64,000 bases of DNA from Chryseobacterium sp. ZHDP1 (GCF_018603435.1 NZ_CP075682.1:4092001-4156000); one strand, 5' to 3'; shown: positions 7,170-16,349, counted from the stretch's first letter. The notes: generated from the letters alone by a model not told the origin. A program made the numbers and translations.

Positions 7170-8105
7170 TTAGCCAAATGAAACAGCGATAGTTCCGCTA
7201 AGTTTTTCATCAGAATACAGAATGATTTCTTTATTTTTTGCCCTTACTTTATTCCAGTAATGATTTCCTGCGAAACGGCTCTCCAGAACTTCGGCTTCAA
7301 AACCGTTTTCAGAGATTTTTATTTCTTTCGGATAATAAGAAAATTTTGAAATCTGAAAATCCTGCATCTCACTTTCACTGAAAATATTCACTTTCCCGAA
7401 AAGTTTGGCAACGTAAGAATTATAAGGATTTTTAAAAGCTGCTTCCGGATTTCCTTTCTGTACAATTTTTCCATTTTGCAATACGATAATTTCATCGAGC
7501 CACGGAATAATATCCTGAAGTTCGTGTGTTGAAATCACCAGAGAAATGTTATTCTGTTTTACATACCGGAAAAGCTTTTCCCTTAGTTCAATCTTTCTCG
7601 GAAAATCCAGATTACTGAAAGGTTCATCAAGGATCAGAAGTTTCGGAAGTACAGAAAGCGCTCTTGCAATGGCAACTCTTTGCTGTTGTCCTCCACTCAG
7701 ATATTTAGGTAAAATGGGGGCGAACTCTTCTAAACCGACAACTTCCAGAAGTTCAGAAACCGTTTCTTTCTTTTTTGCCAGATTAATATTGGAAATAAAT
7801 TTTCCTACATTTTCGGCAACCGTTGCATAAGGCATCAGATCAAAATTCTGGGCAACGAATTTCATTTCGGCTTCTCCCGGAACCAGATTTCCTTTCGGTC
7901 CCAGTAATTTTTTACCGTCAAAAATAATATCACCGCTTTCCCAGTCCAGCAAACCATAAATCAGGCTTAGCAAAGTAGATTTCCCGCACCCGCTTTCTCC
8001 GGCAAGCGCAATGATTTTACCTTCCTCAAACGTAAGATTGAGGTTTTCAAACAAAGGTTTTTCTCTAGAATACGAAAAGTTTAAATGATTTATTTCTAAT
8101 AGCAT
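7170..8105 (-). CDS. ABC transporter ATP-binding protein
   Basis: 311 residues from the preferred start. Walker A GESGCGKST (36-44), a Q-loop at VAQNF, signature LSGGQQQR (136-143), Walker B LLILDEP (156-162) and the switch histidine His194 make a complete nucleotide-binding domain. About 70 residues follow, as in the regulatory C-terminal part of iron/polyamine-type importers. No permease or binding protein lies beside it, so the substrate is unknown. A promoter box (TACTTTTG) directly upstream rules out the longer start at 8147 and leaves a very short or absent leader. Confidence 0.85.
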   Translation of the reverse strand: MLLEINHLNFSYSREKPLFENLNLTFEEGKIIALAGESGCGKSTLLSLIYGLLDWESGDIIFDGKKLLGPKGNLVPGEAEMKFVAQNFDLMPYATVAENVGKFISNINLAKKKETVSELLEVVGLEEFAPILPKYLSGGQQQRVAIARALSVLPKLLILDEPFSNLDFPRKIELREKLFRYVKQNNISLVISTHELQDIIPWLDEIIVLQNGKIVQKGNPEAAFKNPYNSYVAKLFGKVNIFSESEMQDFQISKFSYYPKEIKISENGFEAEVLESRFAGNHYWNKVRAKNKEIILYSDEKLSGTIAVSFG

Positions 8106-8109
8106 ATTA

Positions 8110-8117
8110 CAAAAGTA
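8110..8117 (-). promoter_or_regulatory. promoter -7 box TACTTTTG of the ABC ATPase
   Basis: Exact TAnnTTTG match on the minus strand, only 4 bases upstream of the ATG at 8105, so the transcript is probably nearly leaderless. Confidence 0.5.
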
Positions 8118-8190
8118 ATGAATTGAAATGTTTTTAGGAAAGAACAATATTTTTTATTATTTTAGCAGGAGTAATAAAAATTTATAAATC

Positions 8191-8850
8191 ATGAAAAAAA
8201 AGCTGTTTTCGTTGGTTATTCCTGCATTTTTTGCTCTAGCTGCGGTAGTTTCCTGCAAAAAGGAGAAGCCTCTTTCCAGCGATAGCAATGAAGTTGCAAC
8301 AACCAAAGACGGAGCTGAATATGTTGTGGATACACTTAACAGTAAAGTAGAGTGGAAGGGATATAAAATTTTTAAATCGGAGAATACAAGCCATTTCGGA
8401 ACCATTAAATTTGAAAGCGGCGATGTTACCGTAAAAGAAGGAAAGCTGGAAAGCGGAAAATTTGTTGCAGATATGGCTTCCTTAACTTCTGAAGATCTGA
8501 AAAACGATACCGAAAATCTGAACAAACTTAACGGACATCTGAAAAGCGGGGACTTTTTCGAGGTAGAAAAATTTCCGACGGCTTCGTATGAAATTACCAA
8601 AGTAACACCTTCTGCTGAAGGAGATTACAATACCTTGCTGGATGGGAATTTAACCATCAAAGGAATTACAAAACCGGTTCAGTTTAAAGCCAACGTTTCT
8701 GTGAAGGAAGGTCTGGTGAATATTGCTACCGAACCGAAAGACATAATGAGAGAAGAGTTTGGGGTGAAATTTCAGGCTCCTGCCGAAAATGGCGTGATAA
8801 AAGATGAGGTGACTCTTCAGATCAACGTGAAAGCTTTAGAAAAAAAATAA
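8191..8850 (+). CDS. YceI-family lipoprotein
   Basis: 219 residues. The signal peptide ends in a lipobox with Cys22 (AAVVSC), so the protein is membrane-anchored on the periplasmic side. The remainder is a YceI lipocalin-like domain: DTLNSKVEWKGYK near the start, FGTIKFESGDVTV, LNGHLKSGDFFEVEKFP and GNLTIKGITKPV. YceI proteins bind isoprenoid-type lipids or are induced by stress; the ligand here is not predictable. It is monocistronic, with a strong terminator 33 bases downstream. Confidence 0.9.
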   Translation: MKKKLFSLVIPAFFALAAVVSCKKEKPLSSDSNEVATTKDGAEYVVDTLNSKVEWKGYKIFKSENTSHFGTIKFESGDVTVKEGKLESGKFVADMASLTSEDLKNDTENLNKLNGHLKSGDFFEVEKFPTASYEITKVTPSAEGDYNTLLDGNLTIKGITKPVQFKANVSVKEGLVNIATEPKDIMREEFGVKFQAPAENGVIKDEVTLQINVKALEKK

Positions 8851-8882
8851 TTTTTTTATTTAAGTGAAATAAGTGATTGAAG

Positions 8883-8911
8883 TCTGTCTCCCCAAAAGAG
8901 GCAGATTTTTT
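8883..8911 (+). terminator. rho-independent terminator of the YceI gene
   Basis: TCTGTCTC pairs with GAGGCAGA (one G-T pair), loop CCCAAAA, followed by six T. Confidence 0.85.
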
Positions 8912-8946
8912 AACATTTTTAAGAAAATTATTCAACTGAAAAACCT

Positions 8947-8954
8947 TATTTTTG
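8947..8954 (+). promoter_or_regulatory. pheS promoter, -7 box TATTTTTG
   Basis: Exact TAnnTTTG match 25 bases upstream of the pheS ATG and downstream of the YceI terminator. Confidence 0.6.
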
Positions 8955-8979
8955 CAAAACATTTTGAAAGGGTAAAACA

Positions 8980-9990
8980 ATGATAGAAAAGATAGAAGAA
9001 TTACTCGTTGAGGTAAACAGCTTTAATGCTACATCTAAAGAGGAAATTGAAAACTTCCGAATCAAGTACAATGGTAAAAAAGGAATTCTGAATGATTTTT
9101 TTGAAAAATTCAAAGAAGTTCCCAACGACCAGAAGAAAGATTTCGGGCAGAAGATCAATACTCTGAAGCAGGCTGTTAACGTAAAACTGGAAGATTTAAA
9201 AAATGCTTCCGCATCTTCTATTATCGTAGAAAAAGAAGACCTTACAAGACCGGCGTTTCCTTTGGAGCTGGGATCAAGACACCCGATCAACTTAGTTAAA
9301 AACAGAATCATCGAGATTTTTAAATCTATCGGTTTTGCTGTGGCAGACGGTCCTGAAATCGAGGACGACTGGCATAACTTCACGGCACTTAATCTTCCGG
9401 AATATCATCCGGCGAGAGATATGCAGGATACTTTCTTCATCGAGCAGAACCCTGATATTTTATTAAGAACGCATACTTCTTCCGTACAGATCCGTTACAT
9501 GGAACAGAATCAGCCGCCGATCAGGATTTTATCTCCGGGAAGAGTGTTCAGAAACGAAGCGGTTTCTTCGCGTTCCCACTGTATTTTCCACCAGATTGAA
9601 GGATTGTATATTGATGAAAATGTAAGCTTCGCAGATTTAAAGCAGACCATTCAGTTCTTTACAACTGAGCTTTTCGGAAAATCCAAGATCAGACTGAGAC
9701 CTTCTTATTTCCCTTTTACGGAACCAAGTGCGGAAATTGATGTATATTGGGGATTAAACTCTGAAACAGATTACAGGATAACAAAAGGAACGGGATGGCT
9801 GGAAATCATGGGTTGCGGAATGGTAGATCCGGCGGTTTTGAAGAATGTAAACATTGATCCTGAGAAATATTCGGGATATGCTTTCGGGATGGGAATTGAA
9901 AGAATTGTAATGCTTCTTTATCAGATGAGCGACATCAGAATGTTTTTCGAAAATGATATCAGAACATTAGAGCAATTCAAAACTTTATAA
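8980..9990 (+). CDS. pheS: phenylalanine-tRNA ligase alpha subunit
   Basis: 336 residues, normal length. An N-terminal coiled-coil region (about 1-85) that contacts tRNA(Phe) is followed by a class II aminoacyl-tRNA synthetase core: HPINLVKNRI (101-110), motif 2 around FRNEAVSSRSHCIFHQIEG (190-208), FTEPSAE (246-252) and motif 3 GMGIERIVM (303-311). It charges tRNA(Phe) together with the beta subunit; pheT is not adjacent, which is common in Bacteroidota. It has its own promoter box and a strong terminator, so it is a single-gene unit. Confidence 0.97.
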   Translation: MIEKIEELLVEVNSFNATSKEEIENFRIKYNGKKGILNDFFEKFKEVPNDQKKDFGQKINTLKQAVNVKLEDLKNASASSIIVEKEDLTRPAFPLELGSRHPINLVKNRIIEIFKSIGFAVADGPEIEDDWHNFTALNLPEYHPARDMQDTFFIEQNPDILLRTHTSSVQIRYMEQNQPPIRILSPGRVFRNEAVSSRSHCIFHQIEGLYIDENVSFADLKQTIQFFTTELFGKSKIRLRPSYFPFTEPSAEIDVYWGLNSETDYRITKGTGWLEIMGCGMVDPAVLKNVNIDPEKYSGYAFGMGIERIVMLLYQMSDIRMFFENDIRTLEQFKTL

Positions 9991-10013
9991 ATATTGAAGT
10001 TTTAAATAAATTT

Positions 10014-10047
10014 AAATCCTGTAAAAATTATATTTACAGGATTTTTT
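10014..10047 (+). terminator. rho-independent terminator of pheS
   Basis: Perfect 12-bp stem AAATCCTGTAAA/TTTACAGGATTT with a 7-base loop and a T run. Confidence 0.9.
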
Positions 10048-10166
10048 ACTATTTTTATGCTAAACTTGTTTAAAATTTTCAAATTTAAATGATGATTTAA
10101 ACGGTTAAGCAAAATTTCTTTGCAGTTAAAAAACAGCTAAACACACTTACTAATAACTTACACAAA

Positions 10167-11885
10167 ATGTCCAAAAAATTATTGAACTTTAAAGCGAGAA
10201 AAATAATCCATTACTCATTGCTCGTTTGTATTCTGCTCATCCAGCTTCTTATTGCAGGATATTTCTATAATGAATTTATTTCAAGAAAAAATCTGGCTTT
10301 CTTTGAAAATCAGCTGAAAGAAGTTCATACACTGGAAAATCTTACGGATAATTCCCGAGGAGAGCTTCTGAATGCACAAAATTTCCTTCAAAAATACATG
10401 GTGAGCAATGATAATACTTATCTTAATTCATATTTCGCTTCCCTTAATAAACTGGGTAAAAATCTCGACAGCATCGGACATTACGAAAACAAATATCCTA
10501 AGCTTAAGAATGTTCTTACCTCAAACAGAAAAGATTCTATGGAGATTAAAAAACTGAAATCTCTGATAGATTCTACCTACGAATATTCAACAAAATCTAA
10601 CTTTAAAGTCGAGAATAATCTTCCTAAACTCGAAAAATACAGTGTAAACTACGACTTTGATAAATTTAAGGTAGAAACAAAGACAATCTCTGATACGGTA
10701 AAGAAAAAAGGACTTTTCGGACGTTTGGGAGACGCTATTTCCGGAAAAGAAAATGTACGGAAAGAAAGTACGATTATCACGGTGAAACAGGGAAAAGAAG
10801 CCAGTCCTGCCAATATTAAAGCTGAATTCGACAGTATTTTTAATGAAGTAAACAATCATTATAAAGGAGAAATAAAGAAAATTCAGGTGAATGTCGTAAG
10901 AAACCAGAACAACAGCGGTAACTTCTATAAAATCTTTAATAATCTTATGGTGTATAGCAATGGACTGATGAACATTTATGATGTTGCCATTAAAGATTCG
11001 AAAGCCGAGCTTGAGAAAGAATATCAAAAGCAGAATTCCGAAAGCAACAGAATCCGAAAAAATCTCGTATTTGGGGCGATGATTCTGATGTTTATTGTTT
11101 CTGTATTAATCATGTTCTTAACCAGAATTGCCTTTATTTATGAGAAAAAGCTGAACGCTGCCAATAAACAGATCAGCGAAAACCTTAATTTCAAGAACAG
11201 AATTTTGGGAATGCTGAGTCACGAGCTGAGATCTCCGCTTAAAATCATAGGTTTGTTCATTAACCGGATTAATAAGAGAACGGAAGATGAAAAGGTGAAA
11301 GAATATCTGAAATCCATCAGTTTTACCAACGATTCTCTGCTGATGCAGGCAAACCAGATTTTGGAGTATACCAAAAATCAGGCGGTTGAAAATAAACTGA
11401 TTCCGGTGAAATTTAATCTTAAAAGCGAGATCACTTCAATTCTTACTTCCATTGAGCCGTATATTGAAACCAGAAACAATAAATTCATTATTGATGAAAA
11501 TATAAATCCGGATATCAATGTTTATTCTGATAATAAAAAGATCAATCAGATTTTCATGAATATTCTGGGAAATGCGAATAAGTTTACTGAAAACGGGCAG
11601 ATAAAAGTCACCGCTAAAACGCAGCCTGTTGACGAAAATACAATATCTTTGATTACAGAAATCAGCGATACCGGTGTCGGAATTTCAAAATCCGATCTGG
11701 AAAAAATATTCGAACCTTATTATCAGGGAGTTCTGTCGGAAGACGTAGAAAATCTAGGTGCAGGCTTAGGATTGAGCTTATGTAAAGAAATTATTGGTTT
11801 ATACGATGGAGATATCTCTGTTTCAAGCGAAGAAGGAAAAGGCACAACCGTACATTTTTCTGTTAATTTAAATATCAGTAAATGA
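10167..11885 (+). CDS. membrane-bound sensor histidine kinase
   Basis: 572 residues. Transmembrane helices at about 13-33 and 299-322 enclose a largely helical periplasmic sensor of about 265 residues with no recognised domain. A short coiled-coil linker leads to the HisKA domain with phospho-acceptor His352 (GMLSHELRSPLK). The HATPase domain shows the N box (FMNILGNANKF, about 463-473), G1 DTGVGI (501-506) and G2 GAGLGLSLC (531-539). Its stop overlaps the start of the response regulator by four bases (ATGA), so the two are translationally coupled and form one two-component system. The signal is unknown. Confidence 0.92.
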   Translation: MSKKLLNFKARKIIHYSLLVCILLIQLLIAGYFYNEFISRKNLAFFENQLKEVHTLENLTDNSRGELLNAQNFLQKYMVSNDNTYLNSYFASLNKLGKNLDSIGHYENKYPKLKNVLTSNRKDSMEIKKLKSLIDSTYEYSTKSNFKVENNLPKLEKYSVNYDFDKFKVETKTISDTVKKKGLFGRLGDAISGKENVRKESTIITVKQGKEASPANIKAEFDSIFNEVNNHYKGEIKKIQVNVVRNQNNSGNFYKIFNNLMVYSNGLMNIYDVAIKDSKAELEKEYQKQNSESNRIRKNLVFGAMILMFIVSVLIMFLTRIAFIYEKKLNAANKQISENLNFKNRILGMLSHELRSPLKIIGLFINRINKRTEDEKVKEYLKSISFTNDSLLMQANQILEYTKNQAVENKLIPVKFNLKSEITSILTSIEPYIETRNNKFIIDENINPDINVYSDNKKINQIFMNILGNANKFTENGQIKVTAKTQPVDENTISLITEISDTGVGISKSDLEKIFEPYYQGVLSEDVENLGAGLGLSLCKEIIGLYDGDISVSSEEGKGTTVHFSVNLNISK

Positions 11886-12526
11886 GTGAACTAAATTCTG
11901 CATCTGTTAATGTTTTGCTTGCAGATGACCATAGCCTGATAAGACAGGGGATTGTTTTTCTGCTGGAAGACATGGACTGGGAATGCGAAATTTTTCAAGC
12001 TTCCAGTTTACAGCAGCTGATGAACTCTATACAGGAACATCCGATAGATATTGCCATTATAGATGCTCATTTTCCCGATGGAAACAGCATTACCATTGTA
12101 CCGGAAATTAAAAAAATAAGTCCGAAAACCAAAGTGTTAATTTTCACAGGAATTGAAGAAAGCACCCATTCTCTGAAATTTTTGAATGCGGGAGCAGACG
12201 GATTTTTGAGCAAACTGAATGAGGAGGAAGAAATTTCTGAGGCCATAAAAAAAATGTACACTCACGGAAGCTATATTTCTGATGTTACACAGGCTTTGCT
12301 GAGAAACTCTATAAGTAACCCAACACTTATAAATCCTTTGCTGTCTCTTACGGAAAGAGAACTTCAGATTGCAGAGATGTACGCCGAAGGTCTTGGAAAT
12401 CTCGAAATTGCCAATCGTCTTGATGTAAAACAAAATACAGTAAGTACAATTAAAAAAAGAATTTTCGATAAGCTTAACATCGAAAATATTGTAGAACTTA
12501 TTGATCTCATGAAAAATCATTACTGA
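11882..12526 (+). CDS. NarL/LuxR-family response regulator
   Basis: 214 residues. The receiver domain (about 8-125) has the acidic pair Asp15/Asp16, phospho-acceptor Asp61 (IIDAHFPDG) and Lys111. The C-terminal LuxR-type HTH (about 150-212) begins LTERELQIAEMYAEGL, with recognition-helix region NTVSTIKKRIFDKL. It should be phosphorylated by the kinase whose gene it overlaps and then bind DNA. The next transcription unit downstream, which has only a 29-codon frame, is an obvious but untested candidate target. Confidence 0.93.
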   Translation: MSELNSASVNVLLADDHSLIRQGIVFLLEDMDWECEIFQASSLQQLMNSIQEHPIDIAIIDAHFPDGNSITIVPEIKKISPKTKVLIFTGIEESTHSLKFLNAGADGFLSKLNEEEEISEAIKKMYTHGSYISDVTQALLRNSISNPTLINPLLSLTERELQIAEMYAEGLGNLEIANRLDVKQNTVSTIKKRIFDKLNIENIVELIDLMKNHY

Positions 12527-12702
12527 TTTTTAGAGGTTATTATGATATAAAATTCATGAAATTATAATATTTCATGAATTTTTTTATTTAAAATGCCTGT
12601 TTATAAAGCTAAATATTGCTTTTTATATTCTGTAGATAAATATCTACAAGCTTAGCGATATATATCTAAATGATTTATTAGAATTATGTACCACAATGTG
12701 CC

Positions 12703-12710
12703 TACATTTG
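12703..12710 (+). promoter_or_regulatory. promoter -7 box TACATTTG
   Basis: Exact TAnnTTTG match about 60 bases upstream of the 29-codon frame, in the 12527-13038 gap. No good -33 TTG was found at the expected distance, which would fit activator dependence. The gap also holds a run of AT-rich dyads around 12627-12667. Confidence 0.5.
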
Positions 12711-12763
12711 TATCAACAAAAACAACAATTATTAACCGGTAATTAAAATTGATTTTGATTCTG

Positions 12764-12793
12764 AAAACACAAATGATGAAAAAAAATTATTTC
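12764..12793 (+). repeat. 30-base repeat, copy B (matches 911-940)
   Basis: Identical over 30 bases to the minus strand of 911-940 and includes the first seven codons (MMKKNYF) of the short frame at 12773. The sequences diverge abruptly on both sides. Confidence 0.7.
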
Positions 12794-12862
12794 AGGATCA
12801 AATATCTTAAAGCACAAATGATAATACTTGTATCATTATTGCAGAGCAGCAATGCTCTGTGA
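12773..12862 (+). CDS. possible 29-residue peptide
   Basis: The frame starts with two ATG codons and encodes a peptide with a basic N-terminus (MMKKNYFRIKYLKAQ), a short hydrophobic stretch (MIILVSLL) and the end QSSNAL. It could be a leader peptide, a short signal peptide or no gene at all. Near its stop lies a 7-bp stem with a GNRA tetraloop (CAGAGCA-GCAA-TGCTCTG, 12842-12859), and a strong terminator ends the transcript at about 12958. The unit is about 250 bases in all and could equally be a small RNA. Nothing in it is recognised. Confidence 0.3.
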   Translation: MMKKNYFRIKYLKAQMIILVSLLQSSNAL

Positions 12863-12924
12863 TAGATACTAAAAAAAGGTAGCAAAGGTTAGAAAGCAGC
12901 CTAAAAAAACACACACAATGAAAA

Positions 12925-12958
12925 TCAAGCCTTCGAAATTTCGGAGGCTTGACGTTTT
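12925..12958 (+). terminator. rho-independent terminator of the short unit
   Basis: A 28-base inverted repeat, TCAAGCCTTCGAAA with TTTCGGAGGCTTGA (one G-T pair), then CGTTTTT. It ends the plus-strand transcript from about 12710. It also lies at the 3' side of the minus-strand gene at 13039, but the T run is on the plus strand. Confidence 0.8.
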
Positions 12959-13038
12959 TAATTACTGACCTAAGAAACAAAACGTAATTAAAAACAAGAT
13001 TCTATTGAAAATATACAACGGTTCTGTTAAATCAACGA

Positions 13039-15462
13039 TTAACCTTTCTTCTTCGTCCAGTTTTTTATCCTATTATAATCCAGAAAGTACGTTAACTTTA
13101 GAGAAATATTATTTACAGTAGGTTCGCTGAAAAGCATATCATAGTTTTTCTTCACATTCAGCCTTGAAAATTCAAGATAATTGGAAGTGGCATTCCTGTA
13201 TAATAATGTCAACTGGCTTCCCGGAGCAAACCACCACGAAAATCTTAAATCGACATTCCATGCATTGTAGGTTCCGTTTAAATTTTTATCAAAAGCATTG
13301 GTTTCTGCAAGACTTCCGTCCTGATTCAGCGTGTAAAATTGTTTGTAGGTAACATCCGAAAAATAATGTCTGAAAGTTAATGTAAGAGCCATTTTTTCAT
13401 TAAAAGTATACTTTGAAGTCAGTGCATTTTCGTAGGTATTTCGCTGTCTTCTTCCGATGAAAATATCAGAGCTGTTTTTCCCTGCAAAACCTGTTTCATT
13501 ATTGCTGAAGCTCGGATTAAAGCTCCAGTTTACATTAAATTTGTCTGAAAAACGGTAACGAAGTCCGAAATTGGTAAGAACCTGATTTCTGCCTTTTTCA
13601 TCATACGCATAATAATCGAAACTGAAATTAAGCTGTAATTTCTTTCGGCTGTCGCTTTCAAACCAGATCCAGGAATCAAAATATTTAGGAACCTGAAGAT
13701 GTCTCCCAAAAGTTCTCGGCTCGTAAATATCGTTTTGTGTAAAAGGTGTAAACTCTATTCCTCCTCCGAAAACCCTGAAATTTTTATCGGTAAAACTGTT
13801 ATTGTTATTAAAAATCAGATTCTGAAAAATGAACGGTTCTAATCTGTGAAAATAATTCAGGTTGAAATTCAGATACATATTGTTGAACGTTTTCGTAGGC
13901 TGCAAAATTCTGTAACCGTACCACGCGTTGTAATTTCCGAAATTGGTTCTTGTAGAAAATCCTACATCGTTGATGTCCCAGTCTTTTGTAGTGACATTTC
14001 CGTTGATATTAAAACGGTTTTTCCCTGAAATTTTTGCAAAGCCAAGCTCACCTTTAGTCCCGAATTTCGTTTCACCATCCATCACCCAGCTTCCTTTTAA
14101 ACTTCCGAAAGTATTGTAAGTATTTTTTTTGTTGTTGATGTCCCAGAGAATTCCCGTTGCATTCGCATCGCGGAAATCTCCGTTTCGGGTAACATTAGTA
14201 TTTACCAAAGAGACAGAAGAATTCCCGTTAAATCGCTGGTCAAAAACCAGAACATTGTAATTCGTCCACGGTTCTACCACCTCTCTTCTCACTTCTCCGG
14301 TTTCATGGTTTAAAATCGTAGCTTCCATTTTTTGTGTTATCCCATTAAAAAAGCCGATTCCCAATCCTTTTTTTGTTCTTCCCGAAATTTTAAAAGCATT
14401 GAATAATTTTACTTTTGAAGGATATTCCGTTACTTCTTCATTGTCATTGGTTGTCGGATATCTAGAAGGCTGTCCGCCGACTCTTCTTGAATAAAACATT
14501 CCGCCTTTACTGAATAGTTCGGTTCCTTCGGTAAAGAACGTTCTCTGCTCGGAAAACTGTTGTTCAAATGGCGTTAAATTCAGAATTGAATTATCAAAAT
14601 TTGCCTGTCCGAAATCAGGAATCAAAGTCATATCGAATGTAAAGGCGTCATTAATCCCATATTTCACATCCATTCCGCCGTTAACATTGGCGGTAGTTTT
14701 TCCATCGAAGCTGTTCACATATGTTGAAAAATAAGGCGTAAAAGACAATCGGGTAGGAGGATTGATATTTTCGATTCCCTTTAAAACACCATCAAACAAA
14801 GTATAAGAATTTTTAGCATTATCCACAAAATTCCAGTCATACGAAGCTTTAATCCTCTGAATTCTTCGGAACATATTCATTCCCCATTCCTGCACATTAC
14901 TTTTCGGAAATCTCAGTTCAGAATAAGGGATTTTCATTTCTACAGCCCATCCTTTTTCGTTAATTTTTGCGCTGCTGTACCAGATAGAATTCCATGTAGA
15001 ATCTTCACCGTCTGTTGTTATTTTTGCATCAAACTGAACTCCGGCAGCGGTTACCATAAATTCCAGACTCTGCTGCTTATCATTATAGCCGTTTAAAGTA
15101 ACACCGAAAAAATCATCATTTCCTACACCGTCTCTTTCCGTGAGTTCTTTCGCAATTTTATGGGGAGTAGGATCGTACATCTGTGCTCCGAAGTAAATTC
15201 CTGTATCATCATATAAAATTCTTACCTCCGTTCTCACAGAATCTGCCTGAAGTTTTCCGTTGTTGGGCTGTCTTTCTATAAAACCTGTAGCAACAGGAGC
15301 GTTCCGCCATTCTGCATCATCCAGAATTCCGTCAATTTTGGGCGATGATGAAGTTTTTGTGATGACTATGTTTTTTCTGACAATCTGTACATCTTCCTTT
15401 TTCTGAGAATAGGTGAATAGAGAAGATAAAATAAGGCAAATTGTCAGTATATGAGTTTTCAT
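13039..15462 (-). CDS. outer-membrane protein with CBM9-like and DUF5916 beta-barrel regions
   Basis: 807 residues. A signal peptide ends at about residue 19. Residues about 40-225 form a carbohydrate-binding module 9-like sandwich, as in PKIDGILDDAEWRNAP, VRILYDDTGIYFGAQMYD and GWAVEMKIPYSELRF. The remaining ~580 residues look like an outer-membrane beta-barrel of the DUF5916 type, with alternating strands, many aromatic residues and PSRYPTTND-like loops. Such proteins are common in Bacteroidota; a role in binding or passing carbohydrate is inferred from the N-terminal module only. It is preceded by the DUF3108 gene, whose terminator separates them. Confidence 0.85.
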   Translation of the reverse strand: MKTHILTICLILSSLFTYSQKKEDVQIVRKNIVITKTSSSPKIDGILDDAEWRNAPVATGFIERQPNNGKLQADSVRTEVRILYDDTGIYFGAQMYDPTPHKIAKELTERDGVGNDDFFGVTLNGYNDKQQSLEFMVTAAGVQFDAKITTDGEDSTWNSIWYSSAKINEKGWAVEMKIPYSELRFPKSNVQEWGMNMFRRIQRIKASYDWNFVDNAKNSYTLFDGVLKGIENINPPTRLSFTPYFSTYVNSFDGKTTANVNGGMDVKYGINDAFTFDMTLIPDFGQANFDNSILNLTPFEQQFSEQRTFFTEGTELFSKGGMFYSRRVGGQPSRYPTTNDNEEVTEYPSKVKLFNAFKISGRTKKGLGIGFFNGITQKMEATILNHETGEVRREVVEPWTNYNVLVFDQRFNGNSSVSLVNTNVTRNGDFRDANATGILWDINNKKNTYNTFGSLKGSWVMDGETKFGTKGELGFAKISGKNRFNINGNVTTKDWDINDVGFSTRTNFGNYNAWYGYRILQPTKTFNNMYLNFNLNYFHRLEPFIFQNLIFNNNNSFTDKNFRVFGGGIEFTPFTQNDIYEPRTFGRHLQVPKYFDSWIWFESDSRKKLQLNFSFDYYAYDEKGRNQVLTNFGLRYRFSDKFNVNWSFNPSFSNNETGFAGKNSSDIFIGRRQRNTYENALTSKYTFNEKMALTLTFRHYFSDVTYKQFYTLNQDGSLAETNAFDKNLNGTYNAWNVDLRFSWWFAPGSQLTLLYRNATSNYLEFSRLNVKKNYDMLFSEPTVNNISLKLTYFLDYNRIKNWTKKKG

Positions 15463-15527
15463 ATTTCAGTTCTTAATGTTTTAAAGAAGACAACCGAAAT
15501 CTGAGATGTATTACATGACAAAATGAA

Positions 15528-15556
15528 AAAGTGTCTGCAAATTTTGCAGACACTTT
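15528..15556 (-). terminator. rho-independent terminator of the DUF3108 gene
   Basis: A 13-bp perfect stem (15528-15540 with 15544-15556) with a 3-base loop. On the minus strand it is followed by TTCATTTTG. Confidence 0.8.
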
Positions 15557-15578
15557 ATTTCTAATGAGTTACCATATT

Positions 15579-16349
15579 TTAATTTGTGAACTTTAGGGGA
15601 TATTTTACATTTTTATATCCGTCGATACTTGCTTTTAAGGATCCGACTGCCAATTCAGCTTTCAATAAAATAGGAATGTGGTTGGCGTCGTTGGAAACCC
15701 ACATTGTTACTCCTTCTTTCTCTTTAAAAACCCTTCCGCTTTTCACAGACGGAATAATTTTTAAACAGTTAATTGTCCCGAATTTGGTCTCCAGATTTTC
15801 AGTTCCCACTACTTTTAACTGAAAAGGAAACATTTCATCATCAATCCAGACATTCATGTTGATTACTGTTCCTGTTTTCAGTTCAGCGGCAGTTTTGCTT
15901 CTTAAGTAGTAGAAGCACGAAAGCATATCCTGAACTCCTTTTACAGATTTTATCACTTTCGATCCGTTTGCCGGCGTTTTCTTATCCGTTAAAACCAATG
16001 TATTGTTGTCGTGATTAAAAGTAGTTTCCAGATGTTGTCTGTAGCTTCCTTCCCGCACATTTCTTACGTAAAAGCTAGGAAGTTCAGTCTGCATATTGAT
16101 GTAGCTTTCATAAAAATCTTCCACTTTAAAAAAAGCTCTTACCGCTCCCGTAGTCTGTCCTGTCCCTCTTACATGAAGGTGAGGAGCGCCTTTGAAAGTG
16201 GTTTTCTGTGCCGTAAGATTAGCGGTACCGGCATTCAGAAATCCGTAATGGATTCTCAGCGTAATAGACTCTCCGTCTGCAATATTATCAATCTGTCCAA
16301 ATCCCAGAATGAATATAAATATCGAAATAATACTTAAAAATTTCTTCAT
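15579..16349 (-). CDS. DUF3108-family secreted protein
   Basis: 256 residues with a signal peptide (to about residue 19, GFGQ). The body matches the DUF3108 pattern, a predicted beta-rich periplasmic fold: SITLRIHYGFLNAGTANL, HVRGTGQTTGAVRAFFKVEDFYES, DMLSCFYYLR and FPFQLKVVGTENLETKFGTINCLKI. The function of the family is unknown; members often lie near outer-membrane biogenesis genes. It has its own terminator and is divergent from the ferredoxin reductase gene. Confidence 0.85.
   Translation of the reverse strand: MKKFLSIISIFIFILGFGQIDNIADGESITLRIHYGFLNAGTANLTAQKTTFKGAPHLHVRGTGQTTGAVRAFFKVEDFYESYINMQTELPSFYVRNVREGSYRQHLETTFNHDNNTLVLTDKKTPANGSKVIKSVKGVQDMLSCFYYLRSKTAAELKTGTVINMNVWIDDEMFPFQLKVVGTENLETKFGTINCLKIIPSVKSGRVFKEKEGVTMWVSNDANHIPILLKAELAVGSLKASIDGYKNVKYPLKFTN

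Noticed and set aside
10587..11027. Minus-strand open frame inside the membrane kinase gene
   Set aside because: It overlaps the kinase sensor region completely and has no start signal, domain or signal peptide.
12918..12967. Short frame MKIKPSKFRRLDVFNY
   Set aside because: It lies entirely across the rho-independent terminator at 12925-12958 and is explained by it.
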